NCBI GenBank assembly: GCA_015501595.1 | Contig: JADNRX010000377.1 | Location: forward strand, 1 to 52,023 | Origin: Hymenopellis radicata | Taxonomy: Eukaryota > Basidiomycota > Agaricomycetes > Agaricales > Physalacriaceae | Length of the DNA: 52,023 nt | Direction: 5' to 3' | Shown: piece after piece, positions 34,984-44,214 of the stretch | Layout of the letters: each line of letters opens with the position of its first letter | Position numbering within the stretch: the first letter of the stretch is position 1 | Translations under genes and position numbers: made by a program | Notes under the pieces: model-generated | Told to the model about the DNA's origin: nothing | The model's input: only the letters and a program-made list of their open reading frames with translations | Database searches by the model: none

Positions 34984-36216
34984 TAGAGACCTCAACGAGT
35001 CGTTTGCGAGTCAGACTCGTGACTCGTGACGTGAGTACTCACGTAAAAAAAGGTCCTGCTCAGACTCGCGTCGGACTCGACTCGCGGTGACTCGCGAGTC
35101 TACTCGTGAGTACTCGCCATGAGTCCGAGTCATCTCGGATACTCACGAGTACTCGCGAGTCCACCCCAGTATATTCATGCGCAGCGAGCATCCCCGGGCA
35201 ATGGCACGGGGACAGTCAGCTGGGCATGAGGATGGGGTGGGGTGGTGGTGGTGGTGGGAGTGAGAGTGGTGGTAGTGGAGATGGTGGTGGTGATGATAGT
35301 CCTGGGTGAGGACGACACGTCGTTGTTGTCTTCGTTAGCGGGTCTCGCATCCACATCACCGCGTACCGCATCCACATCACCGAGTCCCGCATCCACATCC
35401 CCACATTCTCGCATCCTTCGGCAGTCGTCGTCGTCCGTTGTGGTCGTGGTCGTGGTCGTGGTCGTCGACGTGTGGTCATGGTTGTTGGGTCGTTGTCGTC
35501 CGTTGCTGCTGTCATAAAGACAGCAGCAGCACATCCGGCACAGAGCCAGATAACAAATCCACAGCCTAGAGGCTGCCTGACAATCGTCAGAGCAGCGGGA
35601 GCGACAATCGTCACTCCCTGGGTGGTGGTGGTGGTCGTCGTGGTGGTCCAAAAGAAAGAGATACCACTCGATCAGACGCTGACGCGTCGCTTCGGGACTC
35701 GGCCCGGATCGCCGGATCGGGCAGGATAATCGCCCACGTCTCGTTCTCGAGACGTTGCAGACCATTTGCTCTGCAGAAAATTGGTAAATTTAGTTTAAAT
35801 ATATATCTAAATACTGTACACTTTAATTCAATTCGTCGGTCACGGGTCACAGGCGATCCGAAATCGACGAAAAGTCACAGCGGTCACAGCGAAATTCTCA
35901 AAAAAATCGTCGGCGGGGCCCCCGCCAGCCTCCCGACGCAGCTCCGCCGCGGCGGGAATTACCATATATGGTAATTCGTCGAAACCATAATTTCGTCGGA
36001 CCGGTCACAGGTCACATGGCCCGACGAATTGAATGAAAGTCTACAGTATTTGCGAGTCATTGTGTGATGACTCGCGGTCTGAAACCCAATACTCAGACTC
36101 GCGCTCGGACTCGTGAGTACGTGACTCGCGAGTCACGCGAGTGCGAACGCCGACGTGCCCGAAGCGAGTCGAGTCACCAGATGACTCGGTGACTCGGTGA
36201 CTCGTTGAGGTCTCTA
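34984..36216. mobile_element. hAT-like non-autonomous element B (GACTCG type) with nested MITE
   Basis: A 1,233-bp element with the same 18-bp inverted ends as element A (TAGAGACCTCAACGAGTC) in opposite core orientation, flanked by 8-bp TSDs AATGATAC (34976-34983, 36217-36224). Subterminal zones again consist of GACTCG words. The core shares CCCCGGGCAATGGCACGGGG and the TGACAATCGTCAGA block with elements A and D. Removing it plus one TSD joins DFSRI to IPTLAEV in the dioxygenase gene without a frame change. MITE 3 lies inside. Confidence 0.92.
35814..36046. mobile_element. TA-MITE 3, nested in element B
   Basis: A 233-bp element with inverted ends CTGTA(C/G)ACTTT(A/C)ATTCAATTCGTCGG and TA on each side. 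The uninterrupted site is present in element A (CTAAATATTTGCGAGTC on its minus strand), matching CTAAA-TA / TA-TTTGCGAGTC here, which demonstrates insertion with TA duplication. Its ends are close to MITE 4 at 43747. Confidence 0.92.
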
Positions 36217-36697
36217 AATGATACGCGAAAAATCCAGAGTGCGCCCAATCCAACCAGGTGTGGTGATTGGTGCTGTCTCCAGGTCGTACTCATCAATGCA
36301 AATAGTATTCTTCATGGCACTCCGCACGTGAGTCTGGGTGACGCATTTCGCAGTTGATGATTCGGCTGGTGAGGACAAGGATGGAGTCGTCCGGATGTTC
36401 CTCTTTTCGCGTGTTCGGAGGTTGCGGCGCCTATTATAAGGCTCGCGTGGAGCCGTTGATGGTTGATCGGAGGAGGTCGAAGCTTGGGGAGGTGCTGAAG
36501 CACGGGTGTGAACCGCGGAAGACATGAATGAGTAGGCGCGTTGAAGAATGTTCTTGACTTTGACGCCGTTTGGTATGGTGCCCAGATCATGATCAGGCTG
36601 ATAGGGAACATCCTCGTCTGCATGGGGGTCTATCGTTGACGCCCCAGAGCCACGGACTAGCTGCGAGGCCAACGAGACTGCACTGCTCACTGCGCGG

Positions 36698-37764
36698 TAG
36701 ACCTGGGCACGAGTGCCCACCCGGGTGCACTCGCACTCGCGGGGCGGGTCATTCGTGACTCAGAGCCCGACACCCGCACTCGAGTGACACCCGAGTGTGG
36801 CACTCGAGTGCGGCACCCATTCGCGGGTGTTTCGCGCACCCGGGTGTGCCGACACCCGTGTATGGTGGCGGGTGTACACGGGTACACCCACACTTCCAGC
36901 CAACTCATGCCACACTTGCATCCCCAGCAATTGCGAGGGGAGCAGCAGTGGTGCATGATGCGGCGTTGGTAGTGCGGAGGTGAGGAGATGGAGGAGGGAT
37001 GGGATCGTGGATGTGGCGCCTCGTTGGAGGGCTTAGCCGTGCACTGTGGTAATACCTGTAAATAATCAGCATTGACGGCGTCTGTAAACGCCGCCACCAG
37101 TGAAGAAAAAGCGTACCAACCCGCCACGTCACCAGCAGATGACGTGGCGCCCAATATCCGCCGCCCCCGTTCTTCAAGCACGCTGTGCAGCGTGGCGGGT
37201 GGCGTCTACTCCCTGTAGTATGCAGACGCCGACTCCAAGTGGAGCGCCGATAGTCCCGCTGCCTGTTTGCGAGGGCTTACGCATCCAGCAGATAGCGTAT
37301 CCATAGAGACGACTTGAAGCCGTTCTCCAATCAGACAGACGCCGACTTAAAGTCGAGCGCCGGTGTCTTCATTGCGACTCAAGGTCGAGCAATGGTGGCG
37401 GCAGTAGTGGTGGTAAGAGTTGAGAGCAAAACAACTGGCCGATCGCACGCTTACGCGTCGCTTCGGAACTCGGCCCGAGTCGCCGGATTCAGAAAAATTA
37501 GTGTATATGGCTCGTTTAGCGGGCACAAGGCCCCGTTTAAATTGGAAAAAATTCGAAAATTAAGTTTAAATATATGTCTCGATTGTCGAGTGTTTACACG
37601 GGTGTTTGCGCACGGGTACTCATGGCCCAAAGCCAGACACCCGCACTCGGGTGGACACCCGTGCCAACACCCTACCCGGCACTGCCAAACACTCGACACC
37701 CGGGTGTGAGTGCCGAGTGCACCCGGGTGCACACTTAAACACTAGACACTCGTGCCCACGTCTA
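36698..37764. mobile_element. hAT-like non-autonomous element C (CACCCGGGTG type)
   Basis: A 1,067-bp element with ends TAGAC(C/G)TGGGCACGAGTG inverted and 8-bp TSDs CTGCGCGG (36690-36697, 37765-37772). Subterminal zones are full of ACACCCG, CACCCGGGTG and GCACTCG words. The core shares CCCCAGCAATTGCGAGGGG with element E, CGACTTAAAGTCG palindromes with element A, and CGCACGCTTACGCGTCGCTT with A, B and D. Removal plus one TSD joins DASWMSRAV to SSAVSLASQ in the dioxygenase gene in frame. Confidence 0.9.
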
Positions 37765-38092
37765 CTGCGCGGGACATCCATGATGCGTCCTGAACCTCGC
37801 ACACAGCGTCAAGCGTAGGTGCCACGTCGAATGGGAAAGGACCACGTATAGCATTGCCACGGAGAATGGAGAACGGCTTTCCAGACCTTGTCCTAGCCTC
37901 GGGAAGGTCTGGGTCTTTGAAATAGTCACCATTTGCAGACTTGGTCAGTGCTAGGTGTTTTGTCAGCTGCAGGCAGGACACATTGAGAGGACACAAACAA
38001 CATCTACAAATGTCTACGACAGACGTTGTCGCTGGAAGCGAGCTCAAAGGTCGGCTCGCTGTCAACAGAGACGGCGCTAGCAGTAGAACCAT

Positions 38093-38415
38093 GCGGATCT
38101 TGTCAGTCCAGCCCCAGCAATGGACTCACCCTTCGGCATGATCAAACACTGCAGGAGTATGAGCAATAGGACAACGATGACACATAGCCACAGTCTCCTC
38201 ATGGGTGTCGAAAGCAACTGGCAATGAACATACAGTCAAACATGTAAACACAACCTTAAAGGAGCACAATCTGGTCACGGGACAAATTGGATGTGCACGG
38301 CGGCCTCACACGAGGACGCGCGCGCTGCGTCTGCAATTTGACGTGCACTCCCACTGTACTTTCCGACGCGGGGCTTCGTCAGATATCTCCAAACACATCT
38401 ACCAAAGCAACATCT
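38093..38415. other. Short non-coding gap between dioxygenase gene and copy 5
   Basis: About 320 bp separate the presumed dioxygenase 5' end and the 3' end of the next F-box/LRR-like gene. It contains GAGGACGCGCGCGCTGCG-type sequence (38308-38330), like the other GC words near this gene family. Its promoter role is inferred only from position. Confidence 0.35.
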
Positions 38416-39700
38416 TCATTTGTGCCACATCGATACAGACTCCTCATGTATTGTCACATACTCGAATCTCACGCTCTCCATGTCTTCGACATGCCCAGCC
38501 GCATACATAGCCGCTATCAAATCCCTCAAGCTATCGTTCCCTGCATCGCCAAACGCCGCACCATGTTTACTGCCGTAGACACCCACCTAGGTCACCAACA
38601 CGTTTACTGGCCTCGGGAGCCAAAGCGTGAAGGTATCCCACAATAAAGAAGCCTCTGGTTGTGTCGAACGAGCTCTTAGCACGCCAGAACTAACCAAGAC
38701 ATATAGGTCCACGTCCTTGATCGTCGTAACATGCCGAAGGCTACGCATCGCCTGATACATAGCCCTTGAAGATCCAAAATTGAAGTCCATACGAATAGAC
38801 TTCAGAGATGTCCAATGTGACAAGTCCAGCGTGTGGACCATCAAGCCGTAGCCAGAGCATGAGTTATCTAGCATTCATTAAACCAAGCTGCGAACATGGC
38901 GTGAACACAGACCTGTCAAGCTCAGCTCAAAACATGTTACGCCACTCACACCACTCAATAGGTGGCCCAAGAATCCCAATGTATGTAGGCGGCCTTGGTT
39001 GCATACAACGTGTACTCATTGCGTCACAATCGCCACATGCCTACGATCATTCTGCCGCACAGCAAGGCAATATCCATCTGTCCAGAAGTGCCTCAAAGAA
39101 ATGGAAAGTCTCTCCACCATCACGGCTGGTGTGTGCTCGTCAAAAGCCAGCTCACAGGCTGCCAGCAGCGTCAACTCCCTCAACTGTGGCATCACCATAG
39201 CAAGAGCGCGTAGGTCGCTACCAAGGCCCCAGCAATCGCAGAGTCGCAGATTCGTCCAATGTAACGGCAAAGGGCCCAGGTTGGTCAGTTCCCTTAGCGG
39301 CACGCCAAAAAGATCTATAGTGTTTACGGCCGGACAAAGCCTCGACACTTCTGGCAACATCACCAGCGATTCAGACTCGTGGAAACCAAAACGACGAACT
39401 GCGCGTGAAATGTCGCCACACTCCAGCAGCTCCGAGAGGCGCGTCCAGGGATAACTCGGATGTGGTTTCCAATCTGTGGCCAAGTCAGGAAAGGGTACTC
39501 CTCGCCTACTCCAATTGGAGCACAGGACAATGGTCTCGAAGATGACTCGTCGAGCACAACGCTAAAAGCAGCGATGAACATGCAGTAGAGCAAGGGCTGT
39601 AGTCCAGGTCTGCTCTAGGGGATATTGTTGAGTGAACCCATCGCTGGGACGCAATGCTTCGGTTCCGATCAGATCCACAATGTCCTCAGCAATGTTAAAT
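38416..39700 (-). pseudogene. F-box/LRR-like family protein (copy 5), decayed
   Basis: From about 39700 the frame reads FNIAEDIVDLIG (F-box-like), ALLHVHRCF, then an in-frame TAG at 39562-39564, then RCARRVIFETIVLCSNWSRR and on through HPSYPWTRLSELLECGDISR and RAVRRFGFHESESLVMLPEV. The stop falls inside a segment aligned to the intact LLKTNRILGHEARKALFKMI of the copy at 42 kb. Further exons are LDLSHWTSLKSIRMDFNFGS and, after another frame change near 38590, a tail ending EESVSMWHK with stop at 38416. It is clearly paralogous to the next copy but inactivated. Confidence 0.65.
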
Positions 39701-39779
39701 CTAGAGTCATAGTTAGTTTATACTGTAATGAAACCAAAAGTACTTGCGGTGTCTTTGATCGCTGCATGCTAATGGCTTA

Positions 39780-39845
39780 AGGCAACCGCCGATGTCACAA
39801 CCACTGATGTCACAACCGCTGATGTCACAACCGCTGATGTCACAA
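39780..39845 (+). repeat. Four-copy 15-bp tandem repeat
   Basis: GATGTCACAACC(G/A)CT is repeated four times between copy 5 and the 3' end of copy 4. Confidence 0.85.
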
Positions 39846-39886
39846 TGTTACTAGTAGTAGAGTACAACATCATAGCAGTTAGATGG

Positions 39887-42283
39887 TCAAAAGACCCGGC
39901 CATTCCAGTGCCACATCGATACATCTCCAGCGTGTACATAGTCTTGTCGAACACTCACTCTCGCAGGGTATTGCGCCTGAACACGCTCCCCTGTACTGAC
40001 AACGCGCCTCCACTCTTCCTTATCTAGACAGAACATCTCGTTCATGAACCCTTCAACCCACACCCAAACAACATTCAAACAACCACCTTGTTCTACCACC
40101 GCCACCATCAATTTCTCCAATGATACCCGGGTCGCATTAGTCTGGGCGACACTCTTCTCGCCAGTCGTTTGTAGGAATACCATCAAATGAACACTCTGCA
40201 ATGACGCTCCCCTTAGAATGGTGTTCAGCGTTCGAATAATGGCGAATGCAGTATGGTAATGGAAGCACATTTTGATATCAGTGAGAGCGTTCCAATGGTC
40301 CAGGCGGGGCTCCATCGTCAGCCAATCATCAATTGTAGGGGAATTTTCTGCAAACAACTTATTAGTTCAACTCCAAGCGCATAGTAGTCTGGCATCTACC
40401 GGTCAGATTGACATCCAAGCATTCCACGCCAACTACGCTTTTCAAAACTCTATCCAGCCCGCCTAGTTCTCCGTGCGCTGTGACGATCTCAACTTTACGC
40501 GCCCATACAGCCACATGAACATTGGATGATTGTTCTGAATTAGAGACCTCAACGACTCAAATCCGGGTCAGATCCGCGATCCATCACACGAGTACCCGTG
40601 GCCAAAACTGCCGATCCGCGATCCTTATCTGATCCGACCCGCCACGGATTACGGATCAAGACGAGTCGGATCGCCGAGAACGCCGAGCGGATCGAGTACT
40701 CGAGTAAACTCGAGTATTCCACACACCCAAATCCATTCATGCCCGACGAGTATCCCCGGGCAATGGCACGGGGACACTCAGTCGTGCATGATGCAGACTG
40801 AGGGTGGTGGAAGGTGATGATGGATGGTGGTGATGGTGGAAGTGAGAGTGGTGGTGATGGTGCGGGCAGTGAGGGTGGTGGTGGTAAGGGTGGTGGTGGT
40901 AAGGGTGGTGGTGGTAAGGGTGGTGGTGGTGTTCGTGTCAGTCGTCGTTGGAGTCGGGTCCATCAGCGCGCTCGTCTCACCACCGCATCGACGCGTCCAT
41001 CAGCGTGCTCGCGTGCTCGCGTCAACGCGTCACCTTCATCCCATCCGCATCCCCACATCGCCATCCTCGTTGTCGTGTCGCCATTCGTCATCCGTTATCC
41101 GGGAGTTGTCGTCGTCCAAAGTCGGCGCCGTGGTGAAAGTCGTCCGCCTCTGCTGCTGTCACAGAGACAGCAGCAGCGGGTCCGGCACAGAGCCAAGACC
41201 AAAATCCACACTCCAGAGGCCCCCTGACAATCGTCAGAGAGGCAGTGGCGACGACCGTCGCGCACTGGGTGGTCGTGGTGGGTGGTGGTGGTAAGAGGAG
41301 GAAAGAGAAACCATCCGATCGCACGCTTACGCGGCCTCTCGGCGTTTGCCGGATCGTGAGAATTGACAAGAAATTCTCGCGCACGTCTGTTCTGGGCGAC
41401 GCATGGGCCCGTTTGACTTCAAAAAAATTTGTAAATTAAGTTTAAATATATAGCTAAATATTCACGAGTCAACACGAGTACTCGCGACGAGTACTCGTGC
41501 CTCCAGAGCTCGATCCGCGATCCAAGTGTGATCCGACCCGCCACGGGTCTACGGATCAAACGGATCGGATCTCCGAGATGCCCGAGCGGATCGAGTATGG
41601 GTAAACCCGTGTGATCCGTTGACTCGTTGAGGTCTCTATTCTGAATACTCATCGGTGACGCCCCAATGCCTTGTTGAGTGGACCAACAAAGAGTCCACGT
41701 GAATCGGCGTGCAATGTCCCAATCCAATCCTCGTTTTCGGCAACAAAGTCAGCCGTGATAAAAGCGGTATCACTGTTTTCAACGCCTGCCAATCATTCGT
41801 AGCACCAGTACAGCACCCTATGCATAGCTCCTTTGGTCCCTGCCACACATGCCTACTGTCTATAGTGGCAAGGTCAACCGCCAGCAGCAAGACTCGCTGT
41901 ACATTCGGGCAACCAGAAGCAACGGCTGGCATTCGAGTCAGCGTCGACGTTCCATAGAAGCCGAAATGGCGGACAGCAGTGCGAATAGCCTCAACGGAAA
42001 GCATCTCTCGAACCACCGTCCATGGATAACCGCGTCCTGGACTGCACGGCAAAGGCAGTTTGTTGTATTCCACCCGATCGCATTCGTCCACTAGCATAAT
42101 CATCTTGAACAGGGCTTTTCTGGCCTCGTGGCCCAAAATACGATTGGTTTTCAAGAGGATTGTCGCGGTTTTTCGAGCACTCGGGCTGTCGCGGAATGTG
42201 CTAGTCGTAGCATACACATCTAGGCCATCCTTGTCGACCAGGGACCAGGCGACAATCTCATCAACCACCTCTTGAGGTATCAC
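39887..42283 (-). pseudogene. F-box/LRR-like family protein (copy 4), split by a hAT-like element
   Basis: The right part (42283-41639) starts with an F-box-like SVIPQEVVDEIVAWSL and contains RKTATILLKTNRILGHEARK, the SPGRGYPWTVVREMLSVEAI block shared with copy 5, and leucine-rich sequence to GVTDEYSE. Element D (40541-41638) follows. Coding resumes at 40540-40400 (VHVAVWARKVEIVTAHGELG) and, after a GTAGAT...CAG intron, in 40349-39887, ending DVSMWHWNGRVF. With the element and one TSD removed the frame runs through the site without a stop, so before insertion this copy was probably functional. The first coding exon upstream of 42283 is not resolved. Confidence 0.7.
40541..41638. mobile_element. 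hAT-like non-autonomous element D (GATCCG type)
   Basis: A 1,098-bp element with inverted ends TAGAGACCTCAACGA and 8-bp TSDs TTCTGAAT (40533-40540, 41639-41646). Subterminal zones carry GATCCG/CGGATC and GATCCGACCCGCCACGG instead of the GACTCG words of elements A and B, although the terminal 15 bp are the same. The core has the ACAGCAGCAGCGGGTCCGGC block, TGACAATCGTCAGA, GGTGGT runs (40800-40945) and AAATTAAGTTTAAATATAT as in the others. Confidence 0.92.
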
Positions 42284-42594
42284 CGAGCTGTGTATTACAG
42301 TCAGTCAAGGTTAACAGGACACAAAAATTTGACATACATTCCACGTATTTCCATTTCCTGGGGCTATTGAAAGCCATGCTACAGAGTAGATTTATAAGAC
42401 AGATGTTCGTTGTCATCCACCACGTGCGAACAGCTGTTATAGACTTAGCGCGCACGTCACATTCACCTATATGTTGCAAACTGTGGACGTGCGCGCGCTC
42501 CTCTAGTTGGCTGGTCGTGCGCGTTACACTTGGAGCAGACAAATAACTGCCTCGCTCAAGTTCGCGGCCAGACGAGACCTTACATTCTACCCCC
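42284..42594. promoter_or_regulatory. Divergent promoter region, copy 4 versus zinc-ribbon gene
   Basis: About 310 bp lie between head-to-head starts. It contains GACTTAGCGCGCACGTCAC, GACGTGCGCGCGCTCC and GTCGTGCGCGTTAC (42446-42530), the GC words seen near the other family members; a shared control site is possible. An upstream exon of copy 4 (MAFNSPRKWKY) may also lie here. Confidence 0.4.
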
Positions 42595-43330
42595 ATGTAC
42601 GCGCTGGCAAAGAAGCTCGGGCTGACTTGGGATCAGTTCATACAGCTGCTCAATGCATCAGACACTTGTCCACAGTGTGAGGCCCGGTGGACAGCTCCCA
42701 TACGCTGTGACGGGTACTACAACCCAGACAACACTGGGAAATACTATCAACAGGTGCGCATCTTTTAACAGCTGGAACGCATACTGATATCTTTTTACGC
42801 CACATTCAGTGCTCCAAGAAAGACTTTAATTTGTCAGGATGCCCCTCTTTCCGATGGTGCTCCCCACAACACCTGATTACTTATGACTTAACTGGCAGTC
42901 CTAAATGCGGTAGACCTCTGGGCAATGCATGTCCCACGCCTCCACTCACTCCTTCCCGGTCTCAACGGCAAACACCGAAGTCAAAGGGTAGTCTGTCCCG
43001 TTCATTGACGCCTCCACCCACCCCTTCTCGCCCACAAAGAATCGATCCCGCAGTCCAGCGTACCATATATGTCCAGCTGGCCAACTTGGTAAGTCCTAGT
43101 AGCCACCCGCAGTGATATCATCTCATGCAGTCCCTCCTAGGATGCCTCTCACAATGGGCAGCCGATTCGTGTTACTATTTCCGCGTCTCAATGGCCCGTC
43201 TTATATCCCCACAAGCATTCGCGCCTACGCCAAGTACTTAACGTGCAGAGTGCTAGCGATGCGTACCAGCATAAGCTGGGGCCACACTTCCACACCACTA
43301 GGAGAGGAGTACGTGTTATGGCAGGGCAGC
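42595..43330 (+). CDS. GRF-like zinc-ribbon protein, 3' end uncertain
   Basis: Exon 1 (42595-42753) and exon 2 (42810-43088) are clear: MYALAKKLGLTWDQFI, CPQCEARWTAPIRC, GYYNPDNTGKYYQQC and CPSFRWCSPQ. The C-x2-C...C...C spacing with YYNPDNTGKYYQ resembles GRF-type zinc ribbons, small nucleic-acid-binding domains. A Thr/Pro/Ser-rich linker follows (TPPLTPSRSQR, SLTPPPTPSRP). Exon 3 begins at 43131 (SLLGCLSQWAADSCYYF), but the most protein-like continuation (QSASDAYQHKLGPHFHT) is in another frame, so there may be a frameshift or an unseen intron. A similar Cys-rich gene follows at 44215; the two may once have been one gene. Confidence 0.55.
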
Positions 43331-43510
43331 ATATCGTACTCAGACCTATGCAGGTAACGACATGCGTCGAAGTCATCGACATTGACTGAAATGCATCATC
43401 TGCGTTGTGCACGCGCTCATCTCCATTAAATGCGGCGACAGCCCCAATAATACACCATCACTTCTCCAAACACTATAATAGCGTAGCCACAATAATACAT
43501 CTTCATTCCT

Positions 43511-44104
43511 TCACAAAGCATCCACAAATGGCTCAACAACCCTCATCCAATCCACAGGCAAAGTCATTCCCACTGGCATTGCATCGAAAAAAATATGATT
43601 ACTGGCCCTCCACTCCACATTTATCCAGCGGAAGTGACTGAAGCCAATCCACTGGTAACATGCTCCATCAAGTTGTAGTATGCGGATTTTTGACGGTGGC
43701 ATGTAGCCTGCAGCATTAAGCGCAGCATGTACGTCCAGCAGGCGTACTGTCCTATTTCGTTCAATTCGTCACTTTTTCGAATTTTTTTGCAATTTTTTGG
43801 CCCAAATATTTTTCTTTTGATTTTAGACGAATTTTTTCGGGGAGTTTTTTTTCGGCCGTGTGACGTGTGACCGACGAATTGAACGAAATAGGACAGTATT
43901 CTGGGACAACATCCGAGATGGTAATCACTTGTTTTCCAACCTGTTCTAGAGCGTTTATAGGTGTTCTCACAATGTATTCAGCACACGTACCTCTGAAAAG
44001 AAAACCAGCACGACAGCCCGTGTACGTTCCACTGGCACTGGCAAGAAGAAAGAGGTAACTTTCGGCTGCGCCACAAGGTCCTTGATGGTAGGATGGAAAA
44101 CCAT
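43511..44104 (-). pseudogene. Small unrecognised gene interrupted by TA-MITE 4
   Basis: ATG at 44104 opens exon 1 (43991-44104, MVFHPTIKDLVAQPKVTSFF). A 50-nt intron leads to VGKQVITISDVVPEY, where the MITE (43747-43896) enters. Beyond it the protein-like sequence is LLDVHAALNAAGYMPPSKIR, GACYQWIGFSHFRWINVEWR and a stop at 43511. Removing the MITE and one TA leaves these two halves one base out of frame, so either a second change occurred or the exon model is wrong. I recognise no family. Confidence 0.4.
43747..43896. mobile_element. TA-MITE 4 (CTGTCCTATTTCGTTC ends)
   Basis: A 150-bp element with perfect 24-bp inverted ends (CTGTCCTATTTCGTTCAATT and on) and TA on both sides (43745-43746, 43897-43898). 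The interior is very T-rich. The CAATTCGTC part is shared with MITE 3. Confidence 0.92.
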
Positions 44105-44214
44105 GGTAGCACGATGTTGCCAGACATGCCGATAAGTAGCGAAGGAACACTGTCACATGAGTACTGCACGCTCAAGTGACCCTGAGTGCCCCGAGGTACG
44201 CTCTCGACTTCCAC

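Larger units (their letters stand above)
22495..38092 (-). pseudogene. TET/JBP-like 2OG-Fe(II) dioxygenase split by three transposons
   Basis: Read leftward, the pieces are: N-terminal part (about 38092-37765, ARTRSGKPFS); 36697-36217 (ending GWIGRTLDFSRII); 34983 onward (PTLAEVLAIPGMRLIEWDG); about 34870-34765 (RPILDASNRIIALLGGRPAD); about 34290-34070 (HRRGPCKERTMGVSYGGGQ); about 34030-33640; and 22690-22495 (VTAGGLFRYVNNG). The double-stranded beta-helix core shows HTD, then GGHLILWDLSLVIRFPPGA, then THSN as second His, the HxD...H iron-site order of 2OG oxygenases. The overall order resembles the expanded basidiomycete TET/JBP-like family, which can oxidise 5-methylcytosine; that assignment is from memory of the family. 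Insertions at 36698, 34984 and 22709 leave the frame continuous once removed. A TAG at 33837-33839 directly follows HTD, so the core also carries a nonsense change. The N-terminal start is uncertain. Confidence 0.65.
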
